Below, piece after piece: positions 1 through 13,489 of a stretch of DNA of 64,000 bases. The position numbers and the translations under genes were made by a program. How positions within the stretch are numbered: the stretch's first letter is position 1; every line of letters begins with the position of its first letter. The notes beneath the pieces were generated by a model. It saw nothing but the letters and a program-made list of their open reading frames with translations, was not told the origin of the DNA and ran no database searches. This DNA is from Ochotona curzoniae. Taxonomy: Eukaryota; Chordata; Mammalia; Lagomorpha; Ochotonidae. Location: the NCBI RefSeq assembly GCF_017591425.1, contig NW_024465672.1, forward strand, positions 1 to 64,000, given 5' to 3'.

Positions 1-2650
1 ACCAGTGTCTTCCATCTGTCTTCCATCAAAGTGATTCCTCAGAGACCACTCCTCCCTCCATTCTAAATCTCTGAAGTCTGCTTCTCAAGTTCTCCCTGGT
101 TACAGAAGAGTGGGGCATTATTCTCCTATGAGAAAAGGAAAGGTCTACACAGAGGGAGACCAATGCCAGGGTCAGAATTATTCATTTGCCCCCTAAAATT
201 CTTTTAAAATGCTAATGATCAAATTGAAGAAATGTATGCTGTAGACATATTTGAAAATATCACATGGTGCCATGAAAATGTTTAAGTAGACATATTAACT
301 GAACTTTTAATTAAAACAATTACAGTGTGATTTGAATTGTATAAAGAAACACTTACCTAGGTATGCATATGTGTGTGCCTAAGCATAGAAAAATACTTCC
401 CAAGATACACACATGACGGCAATTCCAAGCGCTAAGTGTGAGTATTCATTGGCTTGCTGGTAATTTAATTTTTTTTCTGTTTTTAAATAAGGGTTACATG
501 TTTAAATTAATAAATGCATTTCTTCTTGTGATCCTATTTTTCTTGGCTACACCTTCACCACCAACCACATGCTTTCTGCCCCTTCCTCTCAAGTAGCACT
601 TTCTTCTGTGTGTTTGGAGGCCTATGGAGAAAGGCAGAGTCAAAGTGCTTAGAGACTACAGGACCGTTAGCAAGTGGAAATCTGAATAGAGTGTTACCCT
701 GAACAAAGGATTTCATGTTTGAGTGATCTCTTCTTCACAAAAGTCAAAACACACCACCCCAAAATCATCCTAGGCCAAAGAGAGAAAAAAAAACCCAGAG
801 ATGAAGAGAAGCTTTATTTTGAAACCAGGAAGATCCCGTGTCCTAGAATGATGTAAAATGGGATGGGGAGAAATTTACTGAAGTGGTTGCTGATGAAGAC
901 AGAGATGCCAGTTCTGCCAAGTGGTAGGTCCTCTCTAAACCTTATCAGGTGGTTTACACTGTGAAAGTCATTAAAACCAACTTGCAGGGGTTGAGGAGGC
1001 TGCCCTTCTTTAGACAACAAATTTTCGTAGTTGAAATTACAGAAAGTAAACGTCTTCTTTAAGCTGGTAAAACTGCCCAATGTGTGGGTTAACGTAAGAA
1101 ATGCTCAATGAGAAATTTTTATTATTATCAGGCTGCTCCACGGCTCTCAAAGATAGCCAATTAAAATGACATCAAATAGATGAAAGAGTTGATGTCTCCA
1201 CTGCACAATTTTATTTAGATACTAATGGCCTTCATAACCTGGGATGGAAAGCCTCTGGCATTCACCTTGAAGTCTCAATCATGGTTTCAGTGAGGTTGGG
1301 ATCTTGGCTTCTGGCCATAGCCTCCCAGCCTCCTGAATTGAGAACATGGCTGAAGGCAGCTGCATTTTGCATGTTCTCTTTCCTTTACTGTGATGAGTGA
1401 CATGGATCAAGTAACAGGTGGTACAGGTGCTCCCTTCAGGGCCATGCAAGTACTCTGGTTATACACTATGGAGACTACGTAATCAGCCCCAACAAAATAT
1501 CCATTCCAATAGTTCCACCCTTGAGACCATCCCCAGTCAGCTGAAGGCGGCAACACAAATGCAAACATATCCAGACCTCCACTGGGACCAGTAGAGGAGC
1601 AGAATGCCTACTGGGCCTCTACGTTTCCATAAATGAGTCAGGAAAGATAGAAATAAATGAACCAACTCCTCCTTGGTGGCTTCCTCACCTAGGGTGGTGT
1701 GAGCACTCTGCTGTGGTGGATTTCATATTATCTATATGAACACAACCTGGGGAGCTCCCTGGGGGCCACACTAGGCCTGTAGCCTGCCATCGAGTCTGGC
1801 CTGTACTTGCATGTCTCCTTGGCCCCTACCCATGCAATGGAGGCAGCTACAGTAAATTCCCTGAGTGTTCTCTGTGCAGATCACACACCCCAGAATCCAA
1901 ACCTTGAGCCTAATATGTTTTAGAAGCTTTACATCAAACTCTGGAAATGCTAACAAATTTTTTTTTGGCTGTTTTACACCACCTCTGGTGGTGTTCCAAG
2001 TGTATCTGAAAGTTGTGTGTTAATAGGAGTAGAAAAAATGCAAACAAAATATAATTTTTGCTGCTAGAACATGTTCGCTAAAATATGCCATCTTTCATTA
2101 GCTGCTCTTGTGGCATACTATGTGTTAGAGCTAATTAACCACATACATTGTTCCATTGACATTTCTGAAATCAAAAGTTATCAAAATCTCTGAATGTTCT
2201 AGTTATTGATTTGCTCATAGATGTTAGAAGGAATGGAACAATAAAATATTTTCTTAGAGATCCATTAAAAATTGGAGTGCACCATGAGGGCTACCTCTCA
2301 TGGAAAATAGAAAATGTGTTGATTGCCCCCAGAAAACCAGATCAAGTGAGTCAAGGCCCCAGTGTGCTGTTTGTTTGTTCCAGCCCTGGTCTTTCTGCTC
2401 TACCCTAAGTCCTGGTAGTTGGACCCTTGGGGCTGACCAGGAATCCTTGACAGATTATCTCATGTGCAGCTTGGTAAAGGGAAGGCAGAGGACTGCAGAG
2501 TGCAGAGCTGTGTCAGAATACATCTTCCCATTCCTTCTAGCCTTTAGAGTCACATCATTGGCAGCATGGTTGTGTGAAAACAGACTGGCATCTCTCTCAT
2601 TTTCTATTAATAATTCCGCTTTTCAAATAAAATAAATCCAGGATTCTGTC
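1..2650. other. No gene recognised
   Basis: AT-rich non-coding sequence. I see no splice-framed coding segment, RNA gene or clear repeat. Short open frames here have no familiar protein features. Confidence 0.5.
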
Positions 2651-2654
2651 CTGA

Positions 2655-2860
2655 CACATGAATTAGTTCAAGTCCTGGCTGCTCCACTTCCAATCCTGGG
2701 AAAGCAGCAGAGGATGGCCCTTGTGCCCAGTACCCACAGAGGAGACATAGAAAGAGGCTCCCTGACTCCTATTGCAGCCACTTAGGAAGTGAACCAGCAT
2801 TCTCTCTCTCTCTCCCTCTCTCTCTTTCTCTCTCTCGTTTGTGAACTTATTGACCCTTTC
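2655..2860 (+). mobile_element. CSINE, old copy, with CT-rich tract
   Basis: Recognised by 'tcctggctgctccacttcc', 'gaaagcagcagaggatggccc' and 'ccacttaggaagtgaacc', which follow the order of the lagomorph C-repeat. It ends in a (CT)n tract. Confidence 0.75.
2800..2836. repeat. (CT)n microsatellite
   Basis: Nearly pure CT repeat with two CC and TT interruptions. It lies where CSINE copies have a pyrimidine-rich block and probably expanded from it. Confidence 0.9.
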
Positions 2861-3126
2861 TTTTCTGACATTAAAACATGAATCAGTACCTCTTTCCTTG
2901 CTTCCAGGGGGCCTTCTGAGACTTTTCTCCCACAAAGAAATTTCCTTCAGGATTTTCAGGTAGCTGGGGTCAAGGAGGAAGGACCACTCTTAGGTGCCAG
3001 TGTTTGCACACACTCTACCTGCTGACTCCCTTAACCTTATTTTATCTCTTGCTGCTGCTTTATAAGTCTCCAAAGAGTTACTTAGCCCAGGGTCTGATTT
3101 ATGTTCTCACTCTCTTCTAAGAGAAC

Positions 3127-5480
3127 TTGGGGGACTGGCTTCAGGCTGGCTTGCATCCATTAAGGCAGGAGGAAGTAGTGGAGAGTAAAGCAAATGGAAG
3201 GACAAGAGGCCAGTGCTGGTTCCTGCACATGCCACTCTGTGCAGCAGATAGGCCAATCTGTCCTACAGTTCCAGCACCAGTGGGTGCTGCAGCATGGCTC
3301 CACCAGGCCCGTTCTCAGTTGCAACTCAATGTAGGCCAACAGTTACTGCAGCATTTCCCAACCACGTCTGACCCCCAGTGCCAGTTTTCACACTCACTAA
3401 TGAGAGCAGTAGTCCAACACGGGAGCCCCCAGCCCCAACCAGCACGAGGCTCGCTCCCAACCAGTGGGTGCCCCAGCCTAATCTGGCATGGCTTGCCTTG
3501 CCTCAGAATTCCCCCATGGATGCTGTAGCATGCTTCCTTCCAACCCGTCCCCAGTTCCAGCTTATACTGGCAGGTGTTGCAGCCTAACCCAGCCTGGCTA
3601 GCCCCCAGTCCCAGCCCTAATGTGCAATGCCTGGTGTTGCAACCCACCTGGCTTGCCCTACACCCCTTCCTTACTCCCACACTAGCAGTTGTTGTTGTGA
3701 ACTGGCCTATCCCAGCCTGCTTCCAGACCTGACCCACATAATGCTAGCGGATACTGTAACCTGATCTTGTTGGGTTGCTCCCAGCCTCAACTTTAACAGT
3801 CACCAGTGGTGACTGTCCTGACAGGAATTTCCCAAACTCCTCTATCAAACCACCTCCCAGTCACAGATCTCACACACATTGGTGGGTGTTTGACCCATCC
3901 TGTCTTGGCCTATCTCCTGCCCTGACATTCACCAGCAGGTACAATGGCCTTGTCTGTCTGGCCCGCATCCATCCCAGCTCTCATTAGTGGGTGCTACAGC
4001 CCAGCTCCACCTAGTCCACCACCATTCTCAGCTCTCATGTGGTTCAGCAGCTGCCAGTGACCTAACCCAGCCTGTCCTATATCTAGTGTGGCTTTTGTGA
4101 GCAACAGTGAGTACTGGAGCCTAGCCCAGTCTAGCATACTCCCATATGTGCCAAGGAATGCTGCAGTCAAGTCCAGCCCAGTCCACTGCCCTCATTCTGG
4201 CTCTCACACTCACCGGTGGGAATCACAACCTTGCAAGGGATACCCTTAGCTCCCATTCCAGGCGTGTTCCCGGCCGCAGATGTTGCCTGTGCCAGTGGTA
4301 GCTCCAACCAGCCTATTTGGCTCATTCTCTGTCATGGCCCTTGCCATAAGCTACCTCACCCTGGCCTGACCCGGACATCCCAAGTCCCAACTCTCATTGG
4401 TGGGTGCTCTAACCTAGCCCTGTCCATCCTTCCCCCATCCCCAGCTCTTATGTGAGCATGTGGGTATATATAGATACCTAGTCCAATATGGCCCACAACC
4501 TGTCTTGGCTCCCACATGTGCCTGTGTATGTTACAACTTGGTCGACCTTGCCCAATCTATCCACTGAGCCAGCCCACACACAAGCCAACAAAGAAGCCCT
4601 AATTGCTCTGGCCCACAACCAGCCTGAACTCTCATGCTCACCAGTGGGAGCTATAGCCTAGTAAGGGAGTTCTCCAATTTCCTGATTAGCCTACTCCCAA
4701 ACCTGGGTCTCAGGTGCTAGGGCCATGTTCAGCATAGTCCATACCCCAGTCTCAGCCTTTGTGAGTGCTGAAAGATACTGCATCTGATCCACCCCACATT
4801 ACATTCTTGTGTGTGCCTGAGGGTACTGCAGCTTGGGTCAAGCTGGCCTATTTGGAGCCACTGTATCTGTAAATATTGGTAAGTTCCATTGTCTTGCCTA
4901 TCTCAGCCCATCACCACACCCCGCTCTCATGCAAACGCAGGCATTACAGACACATAGGAATGAACTCACAAATTTCCCCACTGAATCTCCACCCAGATTG
5001 GTTCTGTTGCGTGTGGGTTAGTGTCATGGCCTAGCCTACCATGCCCGCCCCATGCCCCAACACTCACTGGAGGGTAGTGTGGCCTAACCTGCAAGGCAGC
5101 CCCTGCCACCATGCCCCAGCTTTTATGTGCTTCAGGGGGTTGTGAATGCTGCCAGGTAGGCCAGCCCAGGTCTTCCATGTGGCAGGTGTCCTGGTCTGAC
5201 CCAGACATGCCCTCTGGCTTCTCCTCTCCAAACCACCTGGCTTCGTTCCACTTATCTACCTGTGACTGCACTGGCTCTGTCCATGGATGTTCACCAGTAG
5301 TTATTCCTCACCTGCAATCTACTTCGTCAGACGTTCCCTCAAATACCCTCCTAGGACAATTGAAGACCACCCTGCCCACCAGTACATGACACAATCTGAT
5401 TGCTGGCATTCCAGCGGCATGTCTTGCCAGCCTGGGTCACCACCCACTTTCCCAGGTCCATGCCTCAGGACAATCTGATG
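3127..5480 (-). repeat. Degenerate GC-rich minisatellite, minus orientation
   Basis: About 2.3 kb of irregular tandem units of about 60-75 bp. Recurring words are 'accagtgggtgctgcagc', 'cccagcctgtc', and 'cagctctcatgtg'. Read on the minus strand they give the same core (caGCACCCACTGGT plus gagctgggg) seen in the 42.8-43.9 kb VNTR, so it appears to be an older copy of the same family in reverse. Open frames on both strands here are a by-product of the repeat. No poly(A) or poly(T) end is obvious. Confidence 0.65.
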
Positions 5481-8400
5481 TCCGAGTTTCTGTGTGTGAC
5501 TTTGGCTTTGTAGCATATGTCAACATGTTTGCATGTCCTGACTGTTTAAAGATTCAGGAACAGAAGAATGTATGTCTACACAAGCCATCAAATTTGTGAC
5601 AGTTTTCAAAAATCCTCTGGAGAGGTATGGTGTCTGTGGCAGGTGCTAAGACCCCATTGGGAAACACAAATGCTGTGTAGCAGAGTATCAGGTTTCAAGG
5701 TGAGATGATATGAAATTCTGGCTTCCTATTGATTCCCACTCTGGGAGGAACAGGTGATGGCACAAGCACGTGGGTCTCTGACACCTGCAGAGGAGACCGT
5801 GATTTAATTCCTAGCCTCTGGCTTGGTGAGAGCAAAGAGCACATGCAAAGATTCAGAGATGACCCAGTTGCGTGTGGGTCAGGGAAACCAGATGGCTCAG
5901 TGTGTGCGTGTCTGTGTGTGTACGCATGTGTGTGCATGTGCGTGTGTGTGCACGTGCGTATGTGTAAGAACGATCTGCAGAGGACAGGAGATGGAGGTAC
6001 CAAATGTCAGAGAAGGAGCTGAATCATGCCCTGAAGGGAACAGAGCAGAGCCAGGCATGGAGTTGAAGGAGAGCAGGCATTCCACACATTACAGAGTTGG
6101 ACAAAGAGAAAATCCACACAGGGGCCAGACAGGACAGGAAACTCACCAGCCTGAATCAGCCTGTTCCTTCCTTCCTGCAGATTGTGCTCTGCATACAGGA
6201 TTATCCTAGCTGGCTGGGGAGACCATAGGCCATCCCTGGCCACACAATCTAAATCACTGCCCAGGAATGGTTTTTTTTAGGCAGAAACTTTTTTTTTGCC
6301 TAAAATCCTTGTGTTTCTTGTCCTCCGTGGACACACCACTCACCACACCACTCACCGCCCATCCAAGTGCTGTCTTGTTCCATCCACCACCCCCAAGATT
6401 TAGGAAAGTCAAAGTCTGGATGTGCACCATACATCCCAGAGGCATGCCACAGCTCCCAGAGCAGAAAATCCGGTATGTTGTGGCCCCAGACACTGGATGC
6501 TGCACAGCCCAGCCAAGCCTCCTGCGGGCCTCTCCCAGGCCTCCTCAGTGACTCCCAGTAGGGTCTAGCTCTTGGGACGTTGTCATGTGGAGTAGATCTT
6601 AGGGGACACAGACCAGCAGGACCTTATGTTCCCAGGGTACTTCCCCACAATTGCAGGTAGGATGGTAGGATTGTGTGGGGAGGTTACCCATGAATGCTCT
6701 GCACACAACTCAGGGCCCTACTCCTGTAAGACCACCGCAAATCCTATCCCCTCATGGGGGTGACCTTGGTATTTCTCTGGAGTTACTTTCCCGTGTCAGT
6801 TTCAGGAGCTATCCATCATGCAGTGATCAGGCACAGTCCCAGATGTGTACCAGGATGACACAGAGCTGTGATCCATTCTGTGGAAGCATCCACTCCACTG
6901 TCAGATGGGGTAGAAGAGACACTCACAAGAGAACAACCCTCTCCTCCAGAAACCAGAACACAAATGGGTGGGTAAAGGGCCAGACGTCCTCTCCTTTCCC
7001 ATGACATCCACTCACTCGCACTTTCCACGGGTGCCAGAGACCAACTACAGCTGACTTCAGAGCTCAAAAAGGATGCATGGATTGGCAAGAATGAAGACAA
7101 GAAGAGATGTGGAACACTAGGATGAGCTCATAATGGACAACTCAAAAAGGCCGCCTTCCTTATTTATGCACAAATCATCACAAACTTTTGTGCATACAAT
7201 TGTTTTATTTTTAATTCATGATTAAAAGAAAGATGACAAAAACAATTTTTAAAAAGCATTCTTATCATTTTACTTTAAAGAAAACATTCTCAGTAAACCC
7301 ATTACTCATTCAAACCTGCAGTCCCCCGGCTGAGGCCAGGAACTCCACGGTTGGCAGCACATGCAGTTACATAATGAAAGGTGGTTTACTTAAATCCAAA
7401 ATCAAATTTCTAAAATTAAACTTAGGCTAATATTACTTCAAAATCAACAATATAAATTTTAAAAGAAAGCTTATAAATTAAAGGAACTTACAAAAGCATA
7501 TGTCATAAATTCTTATTAAATCTTATAATCCATCATACACTAATTGGTATCACCTTCACCTCATACTGATTCAATTGCTTTTTGTTCCTTCGTTAAAGGG
7601 CAGTGGGAAGGATCAGGGTGGCTCAGCCTTTCCATGAACAGAGAGCGTTCACACTAAACTTCTCTTTATCTTTTCAAAATATTTTCTTCCCCTATATAAG
7701 TGTCAATATAAGCTGAAAGTTTCAAACCATGTTCCTCTAGGAGCTCATAACATTTATCTCCCTTTTAGAAGGTGCCCCGTGTACTTTTTGCTTTACGTGG
7801 TAGGAAGCCAAGGTGACTGTGTCATGCCATGTGTTATAGCAGCCCAAGGCCGCACAATAAGCAAACTCTTTTTGCCTCCGTGATTACCATCTGTTCTAAG
7901 ATATTTAAGCTATTTCTTAAGGAGAGCATTATGCAACTTAGAGTGGGTTCTGGGACAAAGGGGGACATATAATAAGATATTTGGGTACAATATAGGCTCA
8001 ATTGTGCTATTGTATGCTTTTACCTGTATGTCATTGTCTCAAGTTGCCGAAGACCCTTTACCCTAACATGATTGATAAAATCAGTATCAGGTATTACACC
8101 AGCTACAGAAATCATTTCACACTTGCAGAGAAACAACACCCTCAAGAGAATTTTGCAAAATATCAGAGAGGTGATCAAGTGTCTGTACAATGGGATTAAG
8201 CATCAATGAGATGATTAGAGAGACATTTAGCCAGGCCTTGCCACACAGCCAGAAACTCTTCATAGCCTTGCCAACAAGGGAGCTGCACTCCTTATACCCT
8301 TGTGCTGTCTTTCCCAACAGCATGGCTTCCCAGACACAGGCATCTTGGGAAGGTCAAAGTGCTGCCAAGGCCACAACCAACCTGCAGACCTGGCAGAGCC

Positions 8401-8600
8401 TGCTGGTACTCCGTCTGCCTCTGTCTGCTGCTAAAGCAGGCCTCATCCTGGTCATTCCAAGCATACAGTCACATGGACCTCCTGCCCTGCTCCCCGCAAC
8501 AGCTGTTAGAGTGCACAGGTGATGTTTTGCACACTATGAGGTTGACTCCATAGGACCTTGCAAGGTGCACAGAGGGGACAGACACCATACAAGACAAGAT
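5480..8600. other. No gene recognised; possible eroded CSINE near 5700-5870
   Basis: Apart from the GT repeat and a stretch near 5700-5870 that vaguely follows C-repeat order, I see nothing I can name. Confidence 0.45.
5900..5965. repeat. Imperfect (GT)n microsatellite
   Basis: GT repeat with CG, CA and TA interruptions (tgtgtgcgtgtctgtgtgtg and similar). The alternating purine-pyrimidine run could favour Z-DNA. Confidence 0.85.
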
Positions 8601-8639
8601 CTATACAGACATTTAAGACTTTTACTTATGAGAGAGCAA

Positions 8640-9720
8640 AGTATATGGGCCCCTCAGGCAACCAAGGGCCCAGGCACCCAGGAGCCCTTAAGGGAGCAAA
8701 GGCTAAGTGACAGGAGATACAGACTCAGTTGAGATCTCGCTGGAGTCAAGGGTTGTGGAGGAGCTAGAGGAAAAGTAGACAGTGTCATTATGGATGAAGC
8801 TTTGAGACAAGCAGTCCTGCATGTGGTGGCTCCCAGTGCTCGGCAAGATGGAAGGTAGCTGGAACCCAGGGTTCCACAGGTTCTCACATCCCCTCTGCCC
8901 TGTTACCAAGTAGCAGGCTGAGCTCTGCAAGGTACTGCCTGGCCTCTGAGTTCTGGGGAACATTCAGCACTTTCACAAGGGTGATGGGATCCCCCGGGGC
9001 ACTTTACCACAGGGGCCAAACCACCAATGTGCCCTGGCAACCTTGGCCTTGAACCTCACCCAGGCCTCTGTGTTGAGCAGGCAGCCCAGGAGCTCCCTCA
9101 GGGCCTCGCTGCAGGACCATGGCACCATGTAGCTGCCAACCACGATGTAGTTCTGTAGTTGCTCTGCAATCTCCCCCTGAAGGGCAGCATCACCATCAGC
9201 ATTGCATAGAGGGCCACCCCCAGGTTCCACATGTCTGCCTGAAAGGCATCATATTCCTCCCGGAAAAGATTTCTGGGGCACAGTGCTCTGGGGTTCATGA
9301 AAGTCCCTTACCTGCATCTCCTCAGGCAGCCAGTGACTCAGCCCAAAGTTGGCCAGTTTGACATTCATGTTCAGGTCCAGCAACATGTTGGCTGGCTTCA
9401 GATCCTTGTGTGCACTGTGGCTGGTATGACAGTGGTCCATGGCCAAAACAATCTGGATGAACAGTGAGTAGTTCCATGAGCATGAACCCAAACTTGCCCT
9501 GGCACTGCTCCTCCAGTAGTTTCAAAATGTGTTCACATTGCAGGTTGCATGTCAGGCTCACTTTTCAGGCCGCACTGCTCAAGCTGGAGGCTCAGTGTTC
9601 CTGCAGGAAACTCTACCACCCATCTCTGCTGATGGCTGATTGGCAGGCGAGCTTCATCACGTTGTAGCCACCCTAGCTGATGATCTCCATTAGTGGCACC
9701 TGGGAAGCAGTGGATGGAAG
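8640..9720 (-). pseudogene. Protein kinase pseudogene (sperm motility kinase/MARK-like)
   Basis: On the minus strand, pieces of a Ser/Thr kinase domain appear in order but in different frames. They are a glycine-loop remnant with VMKLAC (about 9640-9690, broken by a TAG at 9673-9675), CEHILKLLEE (near 9510-9540), the catalytic loop as HKDLKPAN (about 9391-9414), the metal-binding DFG as NFG (9343-9351), an APE/VDMWSLGVxLY block (AFQADMWNLGVALYAML, near 9210-9260), and an LLxxxxxxR-type end of the domain (near 9060-9110). Frames change near 9290 and 9175. There are no introns, so it is probably a processed copy. The overall pattern resembles the sperm motility kinase (Smok) branch, but the assignment within the CAMK/MARK group is uncertain. 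The region 3' of the domain ends near 8690 without a clear poly(A) tail. Confidence 0.8.
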
Positions 9721-10979
9721 CCCAGGTGGTGTACATGTCCAGCTTTCCCTGTGTGCTCTCTGAACTGCACTCTTGACTCACAAACATGTAGTGATGAGTT
9801 CCCCTGACTGAGCTACCTAAGAACAAAAAAGCTGAACTAGCTAGAATAAGAAAGAAAAAGCCACTGAATGCACTAGTGCTAGCAAGTCTGATCATGCGAC
9901 ATAAATGGGCAAGTACATACAAACAAAACTGAAAAAAAATGCGCAAAAACAAACTAAGCTAAATGAACACAATAGACAAAATTGAAAAAGAAACCAATAA
10001 ACAAACAAAAAATCATATACCACATCAAGCAAGCACCACCACTAGAGGAGATGGGTCCAAGTCACATAGGTCAGCAATATAGTTTCCTGGGTAAAGAAGA
10101 CAAACATTGAGGTCCAGCAAGAGGCTAAATACACATTTTTGGGAACTGCATCACAACAGTGGCTCCTTATGAAGTCTCAGCAAGATATGGACCAAGCAGC
10201 GCTACAGAAAATGACAGGCAATTTGCTCCAGAATGTCCTCTTAAATTAAAAATGAAGGCCCCAAGAGCTTTCTGCTTTGCTTAGTGATAGGGGTTGACAG
10301 AGTGGTCTTTTCATTTCTAGTTTAAAATAGTGATGCCATTTGAAACCCTCCTAACATTTACACTCAAAATTCGCATTCCTTTTGTTTTAACTCAGGGAGT
10401 GGTATGGTCTCAAAATGGTGGTTCATTTTTCTGGCATCCTGATGCTGAGACCAAATGTCCGGCTGCCCAAGACATCATCATCATGTTTCACACCAAAAGA
10501 GCTGAGAGAAGGGTGTCTTCAATGATCTTCATTTCCTTCTGAGATAACCACCAGATTTCTATCAGAAGGTTGTGTGGCAGAGCCACCTGCTGTGGAAAGT
10601 CACAGAGTGTCAGCCCAGAAAGCCACATTCTCCACCGTGGTCCTCGGAGCAGCAGGCAGTCCTCTGCTCTTTGCTGCTATTTTAGAGTTCTGGGTTTATT
10701 CCCAGTGTTCTCGAGGCTGGAGTGTCTAACACTGAGGCATCAGCAGAGCTGGTGTTTGGAAAGGGTTCACTCTTTGTTCCTAAGGTGCTGCCTTATTCAC
10801 GGGGGCAGTGAGGAAACAGAGAGCCAGGTGGCTGGTAAGGTTGGTTGAAGTTCCGTATGTGTGTGCAAATGGTGCTGTAGCCCTGAAGAAATTTACATGT
10901 TCTAGATCTTAATCCAAAGCCCAAACGTAAATTTTAAACAATGATAGTGACTCCTTAGTGTGTCCACAAAAGCTCATCC

Positions 10980-11215
10980 CAGCGCCAACCCAATTAAAAT
11001 GCTAGCATCCCAGTTGGAATCCTGGCTGCTCCGTTCCTAATCCAGCTAGCTGCCTGCTACTGTGCCTGCACAAGCAGCAGAAGATGGCCTAGGTGCTTGG
11101 GTTCCTGCTGGCCACATGGGAGACACTGATGGAGTTTCAGAATCCTGGTTTTGGCATAGCCTAGCCCTGGCCATTGAGGCTACCTGGGACCTGAATGAGT
11201 GAGTGGAAGATTGTG
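10980..11215 (+). mobile_element. CSINE, old copy
   Basis: Keeps 'aatcctggctgctccgttcc', 'agcagaagatggcctaggtg' and 'cctgctggccacatgggaga' in C-repeat order, with heavy divergence elsewhere. Confidence 0.75.
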
Positions 11216-11229
11216 TGTGCTTACTTATT

Positions 11230-13080
11230 TTGTCACAGACATGAAAACGAAGTCATTGGAGGTGAGGCAGGTTAACTCCAGCACAGTAGGCTGAAGCTCC
11301 CTGCCCTTGCCCAGAGAGCAGCAAGCCCATGAGGAGGACGGAGGATGCCCTTTTGGTTGGGGAAGAAGAAGGAATGAAATATGAAAAGTATTTGCACTGT
11401 TTTCCTTGAAGCTCAGGTGAAGACGCATTTTGAGTTCCCCTAGGCAGATAGCATAAGATAAAGCACAGGGTTAGTTGCAAAATTCACCAAAAGCTCAATT
11501 GAAAATGTCTTTAACTTCCAAAGAAATTTTAAAAATATATATGCATATTTTTAACATTTACTTTGTGGGTTTGTAGGCATGGGAATGGAATTCAAAAGCT
11601 TTTTTGTCTAAGTAAGCTTTGATTTCATTTTCTGTTAACCTTTTCCAGTCCCTTCAAATAATACAGTGCAAAGAACATTGGAGCTCCCATATGGACTGGA
11701 CATCAGCGTCAGGATCCTCAGTGAAAGCGACCCTCACTCAGTGGTGCCTTCAGCAAAATGCCATGCTTGTCCTCACTCAACTGTACTGAGGGGCGACATC
11801 TCACTTTATACTTCGCCAATTCAACTTGGCTTAGAATCCAAAGGGAGTTCCTAGGGAAATGTGTTCCCTTGAATTTATTAAAGAAGTATTTGTTTAAAAT
11901 TGGAGTGACAGGAAGAGGTAGAGACAAAGAGATTCTTTCATATCTGGTTTATCACACCCCCCTCCCCAAATGACAGCTGGGACTAGGTCACTCTGAAGAC
12001 AGGATCCTGGAACTCTACCCAGGCAGGTCCCCACCTTGGGCTTCAGGGGATCAAGTACTGCTTTTCCAGTTATTATAGCAAGGAGTTTGATCACAGGCAA
12101 ATGCAGCCAGGAACTAAACCCCATGCTCCTACATGCCTGGCTGGAGTCGCATCTAGTGGATTCGCTCAGTGTGCTGCCCCCACATGGACTCCTGGGCTTT
12201 AGATTCTAAACATGTAAAATAACAGACATAGTACCTAGTCCTGTCATACTGTTTCCCCAAGTACATATATCATATCCAATTTAGTGGTTCTTGTACCCAT
12301 TCCCTACGGCAGAGCTGCTGTTATGGGAAGGCACGTCCCAGAGGTCAGATGGTCATAAACACATGAAGATACATGCTCTCCCCTGATGGTGGGTTTCCCA
12401 GCTACTCAGGGTCCAGGCAGGTCAGGGGTGGGGTATTCCACCTGGCAGAGGAATTGCTGAGTCCATGACTGTATAATCACTGGGAAGCAGGATTCTGTTA
12501 CATCTGGGTAGGAAATTGAAGGATCCCTGAATCATACACATGAAGCCATCACTCAGTCACCATGGCATAGGGTGGTCATGGCCCTCCCCCAGACAAGCAG
12601 AAAAAGGCACTTTTCCCTGGAAGCAAAGGACAGGCCAACCCTACATAGTCCCTCTCTGTTCCCCAACACATCTTGTTCAGCAAGTGCCACAAACAGGTGT
12701 AGAGAAACCGGGAAATCTGAAGGGTGGGTGAGGAAGTTTCTGGAAGAGAAGGAAGAGGCAGCTCCAGTGTACACATGCTGCCCTTGGAAGCTGATGCTGT
12801 CTTCCCTTTAAGAGCCATCCCAATCCCTTCCCTGAATGGATCTATGAGTGAGAGCAGCGCCCTTCCAGCGTCCCCACAAAATTAGGAAAGTCATGGCTCA
12901 GCCAAGTGCACAGGACCTCCCCAGCTGACTGATGGCATCCGTATTCCCTCCAAAGCCACTGAGTGGCTCAGGGATAGCAGAACCCACAGAGGCCTTTGGT
13001 GACAATGTGGTCTGTGTTGGTCAGCACCTGCTCGGCTGTGCTGCGGTAACACACACCAGGCAGCTGTGGATTCCAGCAGC
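11230..13080. other. No gene recognised
   Basis: Apparently unique non-coding sequence with moderate GC. Short open frames on both strands show no domain I recognise. Confidence 0.45.
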
Positions 13081-13099
13081 CAAGACGTTTTCATTCTTT

Positions 13100-13300
13100 T
13101 GTTTTGACTTGAGTGTTTATTAGTTATATGAAACTCTGAATGACAGAGATAGGGTATGTTGCAAAGAAACAGACAGAGATCTTTTATCTGCTGGTTCACT
13201 CCCCAAGTGGCCACAAAATCAGAGGCTCAGTTAAGTAAAAGCCAGGAGCCCAGGATTCCATATGGTTTTCCTGTGTGAGTAACAGGGGCCCAGAGGCTTT
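13100..13300 (-). mobile_element. CSINE, old copy
   Basis: Plus-strand words 'ctgctggttcactccccaag', 'tggccac' and 'agccaggagcccaggattcc' are the reverse of the C-repeat 3' half. Confidence 0.7.
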
Positions 13301-13489
13301 TGCAGTAAAAATAAATTCTTTTTTTAAAATGTGCTTTCCCCCTTTTTTTCTCCCTTGCCTCTCTAGGACTATTGCTTTTTAAGGCACAGTCCTTAAAAAA
13401 AGCAAGGGAGCTGAGACAGGATGTTTTAGCAGGGGAAACCTGAGGGCATGTCTGGGTCAGGCCAAAGCACCCAACCACATGGGAGGCCT

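Noticed and set aside
3127..5516. Clustered open frames in the 3.1-5.5 kb region
   Set aside because: They reflect the stop-poor minisatellite units and are present on both strands without any known motif.
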